From NCBI GenBank assembly GCA_920105625.2, contig OV050030.1:180362315-180426314 (forward strand): a stretch of 64,000 nucleotides of DNA, in the 5' to 3' direction. Positions 9,844-21,474 of the stretch are shown piece after piece. Every line of letters begins with the position of its first letter. Position 1 is the first letter of the stretch. This DNA is from Clusia tigrina. Lineage: Eukaryota > Arthropoda > Insecta > Diptera > Clusiidae. Both the position numbers and the translations under genes were made by a program. Under the pieces are notes generated by a model. That model had not been told where the DNA came from. It made no database searches and saw only the letters and a program-made list of their open reading frames with translations.

Positions 9844-11672
9844 TCACTGGCGCAAGTTGAGAAAAAAACTCGTCAATGTTGTTGCTGGTGGTGTTTCCGC
9901 TCGCTGCACTGCATTCTCTGGGTTGAAATACACTCTTTGGCTATTCCCCAAATGAACTGCGAGATGCACAACAGTCGGAAAAGGCTCATGAGTTAGAAAA
10001 GAAAATATTCTCCAAAGCGCTTCATTGCAGTTCACGTATTGAACCATTTGATACTTGCTGATCGCATCTCGTTCAAGGCCAATAACCGCCATGTCGCTTC
10101 CTTTGGTGACGTACTTGCAAACGTATTTGATCGATTTCACAGAACTGCAATACTCAACATTGATATGAGTTTTGAATGTCTTAGACAATATTGGCGAATA
10201 TGGTACGATCCATTTTGATATTCACTCCTCTAAATTGAATGCTGAATGTTCTGCCATTGTTGTCTGATGAGCGACGCCGATAGAGTGGATATCCATCATT
10301 TCCAGTTTGCGTTTCCGAAAGAAAAGCACGTGGATAGTATTTCGTGCATTTATTGTCAGACACACAAACCGAAGTGGGATTGTAGTGTCCGCAAGGTCCA
10401 TGAACCATATTGGTTTTCACCACTTCGTATAATTCTGGATCTATCTCTGGATCAGGAATTTCCGCAGAAATGATGTCATCAATTTGATCTGGTGTAATCT
10501 TGTCCACCATCCAAAGAAGAATGTGTGATTGCGGCAAACCTCTTTTTTGCCAGTCAACAGAGTACATCCAGCATCTAACAGCACCATATATACGTTGCTT
10601 CACGATAAAGTCCATCAAATATCGTAGCTGTTGTTTGAAAACTCGTGCTGTGACATCGCTTGCTGATTGACCACGATTACATAATTCCGTTATCTGTGGG
10701 AATTTTGGATCGCAAGTGAATGTAACAAACAAATCCGGCCGTCCATAATTCCGCACGTATGTCATCGCATCCTGCGAGTACTCGTGCATGTGCCTTGGGC
10801 TGCCAATGTATGTTGATGGCACAACCGTGAGTCGGCCAAGGTTTGTCACATCTTCATCGCTATTGACCGCATCTCGCAAGTGAATATACTCTTCAGATCG
10901 AAGCTTGGCCTGATTGAAGCGAATAAAATTGAGTCGTTCTGTTTCCATCGTCACGTACACATCAACTGCATACTGTTGAAATAATCGCCGATATCTCAAG
11001 AGATGGTTATCAATTCCTTCGCGAATCATCAATCGATACGCGTAAAAGCTCATTGCACTGACCTTGTTATTTTTATCGACACCTAAAAGTTAACAAAAAA
11101 TGAAGTTACAATCTCAAGTGATATGCATCTTCACCACGGCAGAACATAAGCGGATATTGTAGTGAGTCCTACGATTGATGAGTTTCGTTGATTCGCTCTA
11201 ATGCATTTCCAGCTCGACGTTTAATAACAATATAACGGGATTCTAAATTATCGCCAACAACAACAATTGATATTTCATCGGCCGTCGGTGCAGTATATTG
11301 CCGTTCATCAGTGCCTGCTGGTCGTTTCTCCGCTTTTATGACGATTCTGTGATCATCAGATGGCACCCTTTCTAACGAAGTTTTGAATAATCGAATTAGT
11401 TCGTTGTGTTCATGCAACATTTCTTGCAATTGCTGCACAATTTCTCTTTTCGTCGCATTGAAATTTGCACAACGTCGATTCACTTCTTCATTTGAATCTC
11501 CAAGGAAATATATTTGGATATATTTGTGATCTTGATCAGGAGGATGATAAATTTGCCCGTGAATCTGTATAGTTGCAGACAAATATGTTAATTTCTGTAT
11601 TTTATTGGCGAGATAATAAGTGTTAGATTGTTGGTGAACTAACCTTGAATGTGGGATTGTAATTATGTTCAT
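9844..11672 (-). pseudogene. Helitron Rep (HUH-type endonuclease) region
   Basis: Open pieces at 11169-11672, 10181-11053 and 9844-10188 together form the pre-Rep and Rep region. Visible family words are VPSDDHRIVIKAEKRPAG, FYAYRLMIREG, RPDLFVTFTCDPKFP, and CWMYSVDWQKRGLPQSHILLW. The last is the HUH motif, where Helitrons normally have LPH-x-H; here the first His is Gln (PQSH), which should abolish metal binding. The two-Tyr motif YVCKYVTKG (10188 piece) is intact. A stop ends the first piece just after INETHQS, and a frame change joins the last two around 10181-10188. The protein would nick and ligate DNA during rolling-circle transposition. Confidence 0.8.
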
Positions 11673-11770
11673 TCACAATTTCCCCACCAAACGACGTCAT
11701 TTGAAAACAATCGTTATACATCTTGGAATTTTGTAAAAAAATGATTCGAATTTGGTGATTAACCGTAAAG

Positions 11771-12217
11771 CTACGACCGCAATGGCTCTGGTGGAGGAAG
11801 TAACTCTGGTAATTTCACTTTTCCGCTTGCGCAACACAATCCGGCCGGTTCTTTTGGAAATTTCAGTGCATCGCAATGCGGGCAAACGACACCCATCGAA
11901 CCAAATCGAACTGATGCGTGCGCATCGTATTCAATGTGCGCCTCATATCGAAAGGCAGCACTTTCGATATTCAAATTAGGCAATCGTTGTTGTTGCTGGC
12001 GTTGTCGGTGAGCAGCCAAACGTTGTTCTCTTCATGAATTTCCTGAGCACGAACTTGTATTCTTCTCAATCGTTGTTGCTCATTGTTCAATCATTCCGAT
12101 TCGAGCAGATTCCCTTGCAGTAGCATTTTCCTCTTCCGTACGACGTGCTGTATAATTACGTTGGTCCGTTGTACGTCGGGAACGCCGACCGATATTAGCG
12201 CGACCTCTTTGTGGCAT
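11771..12217 (-). pseudogene. Helitron protein, N-terminal zinc-finger region
   Basis: The likely start is ATG at 12217 (MPQRGRANIGRRSRR), a basic opening typical of insect Helitron proteins, running to a stop at 12080. In another frame (11771-12019) follow FRYEAHIEYDAH and the zinc-binding segment VCPHCDALKF...GLCCASGKVKLPEL, found at the start of Helitron Rep-helicase proteins. A frame change and a stop separate the pieces. This part is thought to bind nucleic acid. Confidence 0.7.
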
Positions 12218-12463
12218 CGTAACAAATTTCAATCTGTAATTTATCTCTTTGTATGAAACACACATAAAGTTTGTAACGACTCGTTTTCGCTTGGGGTAAA
12301 AACTCAGCGGGTTCCAGGGTCGCTTACAGAAATTTATTCCAATAATGTTAGTTTTAATAAGTGTTTTATTTATTTATAAAATTTTTAAACTTATTATATA
12401 ATTATTTTTAATTATTATCGTACTCTGTGTGCTCGTGGTAGTGTCCGTGGTTTGTACTAGTGT

Positions 12464-12637
12464 CCCAGGGAGAGTCGGTCAAAACCATAAACTCCTGGCT
12501 CTGTCTGCGTTGCGTATGTGTCCCAGGGAGAGTCGGTCAAAACCATAAACTCCTGGCTCTGTCTGCGTTGCGTATGTGTCCCAGGGAGAGGCGGTCAAAA
12601 CCATAAACTCCTGGCTCTGTCTTCGTTGATTTATTGT
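12464..12637. repeat. 58-bp tandem repeat, 3 copies
   Basis: Units begin CCCAGGGAGAG at 12464, 12522 and 12580, exactly 58 bp apart and almost identical. They lie in the 5' non-coding part of the Helitron, about 250 bp upstream of the protein start. Confidence 0.9.
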
Positions 12638-12914
12638 CAATAGTCAAAGTAACTAATTTCGAAGCTTGGTGCGTCTCTAGGAGCTTGGTGCGTTGTATAC
12701 TTACGGAGCGATGCTGGATCAAAGAGACTCATTATTTGGTTCACTCCGCTTATATAGCGAAAGCTTGCCATAGGATCAGTGCTCGTTGTTGTTGTGGTCC
12801 AGTTGTCCTTAGGCCACCTTCAACTTCTGCTGGTTGTCCATCATAGTTGCTGCTTGCAGTAGTGTGGCCTGATCGCTGTTGTTAGTTGTCGCTTTGCTGT
12901 TGTTGTAATTAATA

Positions 12915-13570
12915 TATCGGTTCACACTCCGCTTGCTTACGGCTCTGTGTTTACGATCGGTGTGCTCTCGTTGTTATCCGTGTTCCGCCTTCGGTCGCTA
13001 TAGTGTTGTTGTTGTTAATATATTGTTTCACTCTCCGCCTGCTTACGGCTCTGTGTTTACGATCGGTGCGCTCTCATTGTCATCCGTGTTCCGCCTTCGG
13101 TCGCTGTACTGTTGTTGTTGTTAAAATATTGGTTTCTACTTCTTTGTGTTTATGATCGGCTCGCGTATGTGTGGTGCGCTCTCGTTGTCTTCCGTGCTCC
13201 GCCTTCGGTCGCTGTAGTGTTGTTGTTGTTTCAGAGATTGGTTTGCACTCTGCCTGCTTACTGCTTTGTGTTTACGATCGGCTCGCGTATGTGTGGTGCG
13301 CTCTCGTTGTCATCCGTGCTCCGCCTTCGGTCGCTATAGTGTTGTTGTTGTTAAAATATTGGTTTCTACTTCTTTGTGTTTACGATCGGCTCGCTTTCGT
13401 TGTCATCCGTGCTCCGCCTTCGGTCGCTGTAGTGTTGTTGTTGTTGCTTGTTGTTGCAGAGATTGGTTTGCACTCTGCCTGCTTACTGCTTTGTGTGTGC
13501 GATCGGTTAGCGTGTGTGTGGTGCTCTTTCGGGTTTCTCTGTGTTCCGCCTTTGGTCGCTGCACTGTTGT
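12915..13570. repeat. ~110-bp tandem repeat, 6 variable copies
   Basis: The word CCGCCTTCGGTCGC or its one-base variant occurs at 12985, 13091, 13199, 13321, 13414 and 13546, with spacings 93-132 bp. Each unit also holds TACGATCGG, TGTTGTTGTTGTT and GTGCGCTCTC. Copies vary by small indels. The long plus-strand reading frames here are products of the repeat and are not called as genes. Confidence 0.85.
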
Positions 13571-14845
13571 AGAAATGTTTGCTTGCTGTTTCTTTTTTTC
13601 CTTTATAGCCGTACTAGTCCCTCTTGATGTTCTTTGTACTATTAGGCCGTCGTCATCATCAGTCTAACTCTTTCGGTTTCTGAGCTCCTCACCACCTGTA
13701 CGTTTATTGGTCCGATCGTCTGTGCGTAAATGTTTTGTTATACTTATCCGCTGTCTTTGTTGTTGCATTTAGCGTGGGAGGTGGTTACGTTTTTAAGCTG
13801 CATGATATCGGGGATGGTTGCATGCTTGAATATTGTTGGTGGTTATTTCTAAATAAAATATGGTGGACATCGTTATTTGTTTTTGGAGTTAGCACGGTCT
13901 CTGGAGGTAGCATATAGTTTTTGTTGTATTCTTTGTAGGAGGTGTATGCGGAAAATACTTCTGGTACTTTCCGTCTTTACAAGTTTTCACGGAATAATTT
14001 TCAATAATTTACCTTTTGAATAGCCGAAATAAAGAAAGCAAACGACCGAAATTGAACGATTCAAATAATTTACAAATCAGCTGAAGAAATAAAACAAATA
14101 AATTCCAATGGAAATGAGGTTAGGTATTCACCAACAAACGAAAATAATGAACTCACTTTTTTTGTTTGAAATGTCAATAATTTCACTCAAAAACTGATGA
14201 TCCACAGATTTAAAATCAAATATTTCGTGAATGTAAGCAATTTAACAATTTAATGTAATGAGTTTAACTCGAGCAATCAATTAAAATTTGGAAAAATGTC
14301 AGAAAGTCAATTGACCATGTCCGCACTGTTCGAATAAACAAATCAGAAAGAACAAACAATATACGCAGCTGTCAAAATAAATAATCGTCTACAGCTCCAT
14401 CTGTTGAGTTATTGGAGTATCAGTCAGTGCTTACAACACCAATATGAAACTAAATGTGCGCGTGCAACACCACGCACATACAAAAAAAATGAGAAAAAAA
14501 GTGAGATTAGGTGTTTCTAATTTTCGAATTTTCCGAATTTTCCGACTTTTCCGAATGTTTTGAGTTCGATAGATTTGCAACAAACAATAGGAAAAAAATC
14601 TGAAAGAAAAAAAATTTTGTATGGAAAAAAGTCCTTTTTGGAATTTTTAAATTTTCCGCCTTTTCTTCAGGAAGAGTATAAGGTTTTTTTATTTCTAAAC
14701 ATTCCCAGATCCACAACGAACAACCTCTTAAAATTCCATCAAGATTAGTCCAGCCGTTCTCGAGCCTTAGCGTCAATAACAAACAAACATTCATTTTTAT
14801 ATATATAGATATATATATACTCATATATACTCGTATATTACAATA

Positions 14846-15665
14846 TTTCATTCCTATTAATCCAAGAATTGTGTTCGCTTGAAAAACCTAACCATTTAAT
14901 ATAAACTTTTTTACCTTTAGATTTCTTAATTTTTTCAATCAGATAAGAATGAGGGTATCTTTAATGATATTATCTTTATAATCATCTAAAAAATATGTAG
15001 TTGGATTTGTATTTTGTATGGTTTTAATTTTGAAAATTTCTGTTGTCCAGTTTGGTGTATAACGTTTCCCAAAAATATGTTTATATTTACTATTTCTCAT
15101 ATTTTCTCCAACATGAAACTTTGGTTTATGAAACATTTTTAAATTATTATAAGAATTTTTCAATATTAACTTTTGATTAGAGGAATTAACGTTATTGGGT
15201 GACATATTTATAGTTCTATGAGTTTTATTATATTCATTAATTAAATTTTTATAATTATGAATCCATTGATATGTTTGTTGATAACTAGATGCTTTCAAAA
15301 TGCTAAATGTTGAGTAATGATTAATGCGATATTCTTTCATCAAGTTGTTAAATTTACTGTTGAAGAAATCTTTACCGTCGTCTGTTTGTAAATTTTTTGG
15401 TATTCTTCTCAAAACTAATATACTTCGCATAGCCTCAGTGACATCAGCAGCATTTTTCGTTTTAAGAGGTACAGCCCAGGCAAATTTTGAAAATGAATCT
15501 ATTATTGTTAGAAGGAAGCGGTAGCCACTATTGTATTTGGAATTAGAACCCATTTCCACAAAATCTGCTTACCATAATCATCTATACCCTTTGTTTTACT
15601 CGTCGTCGTGTAAAGTTTTTATGAGCCTCTTTGTGCAATTCATCTACTAAACTTTTCTTACTCAT
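14846..15665 (-). pseudogene. Polinton/Maverick integrase with chromodomain (copy 1)
   Basis: Likely start at 15665 (MSKKSL...), then a frame break near 15570. The main piece (14939-15559) is a retroviral-type integrase core: LLTIIDSFSKFAWAVPLKTK with the first Asp and LQTDDGK with the second. After ILKAS the sequence jumps to YQQTYQWIHNYKN, so the segment with the catalytic Glu is missing. Past a frame change near 14940 follows a C-terminal chromodomain-like piece (VYIKWLGF, NSWINRNE). Polinton integrases are known to have this chromodomain. The same gene in inverted orientation is at 51626-52119, with the same internal deletion. Confidence 0.8.
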
Positions 15666-15724
15666 CGTCTTCAACTAATCCTCTTATTATCGGAACTGTT
15701 TTAATTGGTATTTTTCTATTTTTG

Positions 15725-16140
15725 TTATGTAATCAAAAATATAACTCTCAATTCTACTAAGAATCTGTTCCATATACGAGTATGTCTTTGAGAATCTAAA
15801 ACATTATCCTTATATAATATTAGAGAAGTTTCTGTTTTAACATTCATATCTTCAATGAGTTCATATTTAGCAGAAACTTTATTTAATATATCATTGTTTG
15901 ATTTCTTTATAGTTGTGAGTAAATCTTGAGATAGTTGAAGGACTTTGATTTGTACAAATGATTTTGTTGCGGCATCATCTTCTTCCATCGGCAGCCCAAC
16001 ATGTCAAATTCGTTTCCAATCAAAGTTCAGTTCTTACCTTTATCCAAACTGAATCCAAATGATTTTGAAACATCCTTTCTTTTCAAATCATATATATTGT
16101 TTTTTCTTAAAATAGTTGTCCAAACTTATTGACAGCCATT
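15725..16140 (-). pseudogene. Polinton-linked coiled-coil-type protein, partial (copy 1)
   Basis: The clear piece (15725-15988) reads MEEDDAATKSFVQIKVLQLS and continues with a Lys/Asn/Leu-rich helical stretch (IKKSNNDILNKVSAKYEL). Upstream, in other frames, weakly similar sequence continues to about 16140. The DAATK-x-FV word resembles structural proteins I associate with Polintons, but the match is weak. It lies just upstream of the integrase in the same direction, and the pair recurs inverted at 51240-52119. Confidence 0.4.
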
Positions 16141-16191
16141 CTCAGCCTGAAAAAATTTATTTATTTTTTACCATATATATTTATATAATTA

Positions 16192-17475
16192 CGAGGGCGG
16201 ATTGATATTGAAGCTACCTGGCGCTAGATGGCAGCACAAACCCAAAAACTTCTTTTTTAGAAACGGCGATCTGTCAAACGTCAGCTGTTAAAATTTCACC
16301 CAAATTCATCGATTAGTTTATTTGTTGTAGTCGTTTGAACAACTTTTATCTTTCTTGAAAAATGGAAAAAAGCGAATTTCGTGCAGTGATTAAACACTAT
16401 TATTTGAAAGGGATAACGGCGAAAGAGACAAAAGAAAAGCTCGATAAACATTACGGTGAGTCTGCTCCGTCAGATTTCATGGTAAAATATTGGATTGCTG
16501 AATTTAAACGTGGCCGAACAAGCACTGCAACAATACCATCAACAGGAAGGCTAAAAGAGGTGGTTACTGAAGAAAATATCAAGAAAATCCTCGATATCGT
16601 TTGAAATTATCGCCGAGTCAAGTTGCGTGAGATTGTTGAAATGGTAAACATATCATATGAACGTGTGTTCAACATTTTGCATGGACATTTACATATGAAA
16701 ATGCTATCGGCAAGATGGGTGCCGCGTTTGCTCAGTGTTGAACAAAAACGAGTTCGACACACCACTTCACAGCGGTGTTTGGACATGATAAAGCGTAATC
16801 CTGTTGATTTTTGGCGTCGATTAATAACTGTTGATGAAACGTGGGTCCACCACTACACACCTGAAACCAAAAATCAATCGAAACAATGGGTGGAAGCTGG
16901 TGAAAGTGCTCCGAAGAAGGCGAAGGCAGTGAAATCGGCTGGCAATGTTATGGCCACTGTATTTTGGGATGCACACGGAAATTGCTCATCGATTATCTTG
17001 GAAAAGGATCCACAATCACAGGAAACTATTATCGTGCATTATTGGATCAATTGATTGAGGCAATCAAGGAAAAACGACCACATTTAAAGAAGAAAAAAAT
17101 TATCTTTCTTCAAGACAACGCACCGGTTCACACAGCATTAGATACGATGCTAAAAGTACGTGAAATACACTTCGAATTGGTTAATCATCCTCCTTATTGT
17201 CCAGATTTAGCTCCTAGTGACTTTTTCCTGTTTCGAAACTTGAAAAAATGGCTCGCAGGAAAAAGATTCATCTCAAACGAAGAAGTGATTACCGAAACTA
17301 ACGCGTATTTTGAGGGGTTCCCGAAATCGTATTATTCAGATGGTATAAAAAAGTTGGAATATCGTCTTACTAAGTGTGTCGAAGTAAAAGGAGACTATGT
17401 TGAGAAATAAATAGTTTTTGAAAAAAAAAACGTTTTTTTTCCTACTTAGGTAGCTTCAATATCAATCCGCCCTCG
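16192..17475 (+). mobile_element. Mariner element, copy 1
   Basis: Perfect-looking terminal inverted repeats of 27 bp (CGAGGGCGGATTGATATTGA...) at both ends, flanked by TA target duplications (16190-16191 and 17476-17477). Length 1284 bp, normal for mariner. It sits at the boundary between Polinton (left) and gypsy (right) sequence. Confidence 0.95.
16362..17410 (+). pseudogene. Mariner transposase, copy 1 (nonsense and frameshift)
   Basis: ATG 16362 starts MEKSEFRAVIKHYYLKG; the N-terminal helix-turn-helix region runs to an in-frame TGA at 16601-16603 (after KKILDIV), and the frame then continues (LREIVEMVNIS). The core has HILH/RWVPRLL-type words, TVDETWVHHYTPE (first Asp), FLQDNAPVHTA (second Asp) and PYCPDLAPSDFF (third Asp), the D,D34D pattern of mariner. 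A one-base loss near 16980 shifts the frame relative to the copy at 49928-50977. The protein ends with GDYVEK at 17410. It would cut and paste the element at TA sites; this copy cannot make it. Confidence 0.9.
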
Positions 17476-17489
17476 TATGTATGTTTTCC

Positions 17490-17900
17490 TACCAAATTTT
17501 CTTAAAATGTATTCTCGTACATTCGCTTATTTCGATACAAAATTTGAGCCATTGTCAGTTATAAAAACCTTTGGTATGTTGTATCGTGCCACAAATGATT
17601 TAGCTACCCTACTTGGTTCAACATCACGTCACGCACGCCATGTATTGAGAAAAGTGATCCTGAAACGTGAGGATGTATTTATTTCCTGAAACCATTTCTG
17701 GGAGGATTCCTACAATTTCCATATAAACCTTATTAAAAGGTAGCTTTGGTGTGCCAGTGAAGACCATTGGTATCTTTGTTAGCCTGACATTTTGGGCAAC
17801 GCTTTACATAATTGTCTATATCTCTGAGCATAGCTTTCCAGGCGTATACCCGTCTGATTCTCTCGTAGGTTTACCAAGATCCCAGGTGTCCACCTAGACG
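17490..17900 (-). pseudogene. Gypsy integrase, N-terminal part
   Basis: Minus-strand frames show the HHCC zinc segment (RVYAWKAMLRDIDNYVKRCPKCQ) near 17780-17870 and the start of the catalytic core (PFNKVYMEIVGILPE, KYILTFQDHFSQ, then TDNGSNF-like sequence in the arm-2 copy). The rest is lost where the mariner sits. Confidence 0.75.
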
Positions 17901-19560
17901 TGAATCAGGGAAATGCTTAAACACTGCTTGGAGACCTTTTTCATCCTCCAGCCATTCTACTCTACTGGCTGGTTGTTTCATCACTTTTACACTCTTGACT
18001 TCTCCCGGCCATCTCCTTCTCTGACTTTGCGTTGGTCCTAGTTTGCACTAATGATCTCTTCTGTGCCTGTGGTACTCGCATCCGCATTTAGATTCTTTTT
18101 ATCAGGTTTGTTTATGATTTCAAAGTCATCCTCAGACAATTTATGTTTGAACCTAGCTAGCCTAGACGTTTTGTATTTCAAATTCGCTATGACTCTCAAC
18201 GGCTGGTAATCGGTATATATTTTAAATGGGCAGATATGCCCTAACATTTTTCGTAGCCCCTATTATGGCTAGAAATTCTTTCTCTATTGTGGAGTATCTC
18301 TTTTCCGTATCGCTAAGCGCCCTGCTTGCGAATGCTATTGGTCGGTCATTACCGACTTCCCCTTGTGACGACTGCCCCCATTGCTTTATTGCTAGCATGG
18401 GTGGTCAACAAAAAACGACAAAATCGGTGGCGAACTGACTATCTCTTTTATCCTCTCGAATGCCTGTTGACAGCTCTCTGTCCATTCGAAGTTTGCTTCT
18501 TTCCGTAGCATCTTATTAATCGGCAACGCAATTCCGGCTAGACCTTCTACGAACTTTCTGTAATAGTTTACTAGTCCTAGGACTACTTACACTTCCTTTC
18601 TATTCCTCGGAATTGCTAAATTTTGTACGCATTCCACCGCGGGTCAGTGCTCCTGCCTCAGAGCAACGATGGCCTAAGTAAACCACCTCTCTTCGCAAAC
18701 ATTGACACTTCTCCGTGTTCAATTTCGAATTGTGTTCTCGTAATTTCTGGAGCACCTTGCACAAGCGTTGCGAATACTGCTGCTAGTTTTTACCATAGAT
18801 AACAATATCATCGATATGCACAAAACAATCTAGCCTCTTCAAGCCTGTTAACACATGGTTCATTAGTCTTTGGAAGGTAGCCGGTGATCCTATTAATCCA
18901 AACGGCTTTCTATTGACCTCATAATGCCCAAAACCGGTACTGAACGCGGTTTTCTGCATATTTTGGGTATCCACCAGCACCTGATGGTAGCCCCTTGCTA
19001 AATTAAGTGTAGAAAAATATCGGCTGTGTCCTAATTGGTGCAGGATTTCTTCTATCCCTGGCATTGGGAGCACCTGTTTGATAGTGGCGTCGTTCAATTT
19101 TGTAAAATCGGCGACCATCTCTACTTTTTCTGAGCCTGACCTCCCTCCTTCTTTGGTACCAAAATTATTGATGAATTCCAAGTCGATGTACTTGGTGTAA
19201 TTATATTATCCTTTAAATTTCCTTCAACTTACCTGTTTGCCTCATATTTGTGAGTTAGTGACAATCTGTACTGCTTCTGGTTAATTTTCGGCTGATCCGC
19301 CGTAATTGGTATTTCATATTCTGTCTCGGGTGTGTATGTTAGCTGGTCCCATTCCAGCAGAAATATGTCTTGGAATGACGTACAAATGGCTTCTACAGGT
19401 GCCTACTCTTCCGCATGTACGCTTGGGTCCAACCTCAGTGATTCTAGTACTCTCTCCATCCTCTTCCTTATATCTACTTCCTTAATCTGGTTAACCGACC
19501 CACAGTTCGGTTACTTAAAATGATCGCAACCAGTAAACTTAAGCCAAAAATCCTTATCTA
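17900..19560 (-). pseudogene. Gypsy reverse transcriptase and RNase H
   Basis: From 19560 downward: a linker with DIFLLEWDQLTYT and PKINQKQYRL, then RT (18783-19181) with KVEMVADFTKLN, YFSTLNLARGYHQV, KTAFSTGFGHYEVNRKPFGL, SPATFQRLMN and CFVHIDDIVIYGK. The catalytic motif is HIDD, where YVDD/YIDD is usual. RNase H follows in several frames, with FKIYTDYQPLRVI and KPDKKNLNADA near 18038-18247. Multiple stops and frame changes. Confidence 0.85.
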
Positions 19561-19710
19561 TATATTAATCCTCTTCTGATGCATTCAGTACGCAAGCGTA
19601 CACCTTACCCTTGTCAACGTGCGTTATGGTCTATCCTATATATACGAACTCCCCTAGCTGTTGCTTATGCAAAATAACCGTCCGAAGTTTCGTGTTCATA
19701 CGGATAGTAA

Positions 19711-20292
19711 TTACTCTCGTTGTCTCGCGCCTACCATTTCCTGATTACTGTTCTTAACCCTATTCACGGTTCCTTCCCGCCATGACATTAGTGGAAGAGT
19801 CAGAATATTATTCTTATTATTACCGAAAAGTGATAACTCTTTAGTTACTGCATTCAGAATGCTGCGGCCCGAAAGGTTATCCCGTCCGAGTATACCATCA
19901 GCCGGAACATCTTCCTTTTTGAGTTTCACTAGGTTCATTCTGAAACTTACGTCCCTGAACTCGCTGTGGTTCACAATAACTGAGCCCAGTGTCCTAATAC
20001 ACACCCCAAAAGCACCGTTAAGAGCCTTCACACTCGTTTCATCAGTTACCAGTCCTTTTCGTAGAACACTAGATTTAACGAGGCTTGTGTCCGCTCCTGA
20101 GTCCACCAAAAGCAATGGTTTTCCAATAGCTGCCTCCTTGCAGAGTTTCTCGATGAACGCATTGGATATTCTACTAACCACGGAATAACGCCTTTTTGTG
20201 CTCGAAATGGATGCGTGTACTGTACACCAAATCAAAACGCAATCAAGAAGAATACTTTCGAGTTCCCCATGCGCCTCCCTCTCTTGGGACAT
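19711..20292 (-). pseudogene. Gypsy aspartic protease
   Basis: The active-site word LLLVDSGADTSLVK lies about a third into the piece, followed by IRTLGSV and, further on, VPADGILGRDNL, which matches the C-terminal ILG(R/L)D of retroviral-type proteases. The 193-residue open frame ends at a stop at 19711, before the RT. Protease would cleave the Gag-Pol precursor. Confidence 0.8.
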
Positions 20293-20385
20293 CGCTCCTA
20301 TTTGTATTTTCCTTCTAGGCTTTCCAGTTTACTGGCCGCGACTAGTCCACTGGAAATTTCCTTGGTCCCTCTGTTGGAATTATTT

Positions 20386-20583
20386 TTACCCACATTCTGC
20401 TGCTCGATGACCCATTCGTCCACTTGAGAAGTATTTTAGCCCATATATGGTGTTGCTCAATTCTGCAATTGAAATTTGAGCGCTACTGACTACTCCTAGC
20501 GTTGAAGAGATTCCTTCCTTGGAATTAACTCTGGGTCTGTTGAAATTATTCTCACACTCTTTCCGGGCGGATCCGGGCGCCAC
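20386..20583 (-). pseudogene. Gypsy gag C-terminal fragment
   Basis: A short open piece ends in a zinc-knuckle-like GRMGHRAAEC, preceded by Ser/Asn-rich sequence. Only the last half of the CCHC knuckle is clear. It sits upstream of the protease in the gypsy fragment. Confidence 0.45.
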
Positions 20584-20599
20584 GTCGCTGGCTGGCTCC

Positions 20600-21474
20600 T
20601 ACTCTAATCCCATTCTGTGCCCCCAGGTTTTCTTCATAACCATATGCTTAGCATTCCATAGAGTGGGTGTCCTCTGTACAAACCCCCTGTACGGATTTGT
20701 TCTATTTATGGCTCTGTTATCGGAGACACCGGGTGTAAAGTTTCGGTATAAAAATAAACACCTTTTATTGCTGAAATAATAACTGCTTGACCCTATATTC
20801 TCTCCCTCTCTACAAAGTTGGTAAACGGTTGCTGATATGATTGACGAATTAATTCGGAAAATAACCATCATATATATCAGTCGGCTTTTTAAGTCGTGCA
20901 GTTTACGCAACAAAAACAATATATTGTGGTAGGAACAAAATAATGTTTAATGTATTTTATTTATTCAATCGCATGTACACGTCTGCACGGTAGAACGCTT
21001 AAATTCAACTGTTCGTGCAGTTACTGCCACAGCGATATCTAACAATATTCACAATAATAAAGGTATGTATATATATAAGTGTAGATTATTACAGCAGTGC
21101 TGCCACAATATTTCTTTTTTTTTTCTTTGTAATTTAAAGAATATTTTAATATTAAATAGTGCAATAAATGTCAGAAATACAATTTAAATTTTAAAATACA
21201 TATGTATTTACTTGATTTTCCAATAAATTTATAAAGTGTTAATATTTTGAATTTTACCACAAGGAACCCCAATACGATAATTTTACGAATTACAAACACC
21301 AGGATTACACTCTCCTCTTAATATATTTGGGACGGAATTGCCTACATCTCTGTCCACAACAGCCGCAGTGAACATGTCCTGTCTATTTTCTAACATATGT
21401 ACCTCGTCCAAACCACCCGAACTCCGCTCTACCAGGAATTGTCGTCTAAACGCCTATTCTGCTAATTCCTCCTG
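20600..21474. other. No gene recognised; AT-rich retroelement-like spacer
   Basis: Contains AATAAA-type signals, short AT runs and a possible LTR-like segment (20640-21070), but I found no repeat partner for it in the window. Nothing coding is convincing. Confidence 0.4.

Larger units (their letters stand above)
15092..18897. repeat. Arm 1 of a large inverted duplication
   Basis: This block (Polinton integrase, coiled-coil gene, mariner, gypsy RT end to integrase) reappears in reverse orientation at 48430-52178. Both arms hold a mariner at the same point. A stretch compared by eye differs at about 2 of 70 codons, with more changes near the outer gypsy end. Confidence 0.85.
17478..20583 (-). 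mobile_element. Ty3/Gypsy retrotransposon fragment, minus strand
   Basis: Reading on the minus strand from 20583 to 17478, gag zinc knuckle, protease, reverse transcriptase, RNase H and integrase appear in gypsy order, all broken. No LTR was identified: the left side is cut at the mariner, the right side fades into unassigned sequence. A partial copy is in arm 2 (48433-49861), and a related protease fragment lies at 21475-21960. Confidence 0.8.

Noticed and set aside
12464..13570. CRISPR-like array
   Set aside because: Units are contiguous tandem repeats without distinct spacers, in eukaryotic mobile DNA.
12933..13667. Long plus-strand frames rich in Cys, Ser, Val and Arg
   Set aside because: They arise from the ~110-bp tandem repeat; the period is not a multiple of three between all units, and the frames switch.
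17477..17689. A 70-codon plus-strand frame with a counterpart in arm 2 (49650-49862)
   Set aside because: Antisense to the gypsy integrase; preserved only because of the inverted duplication.
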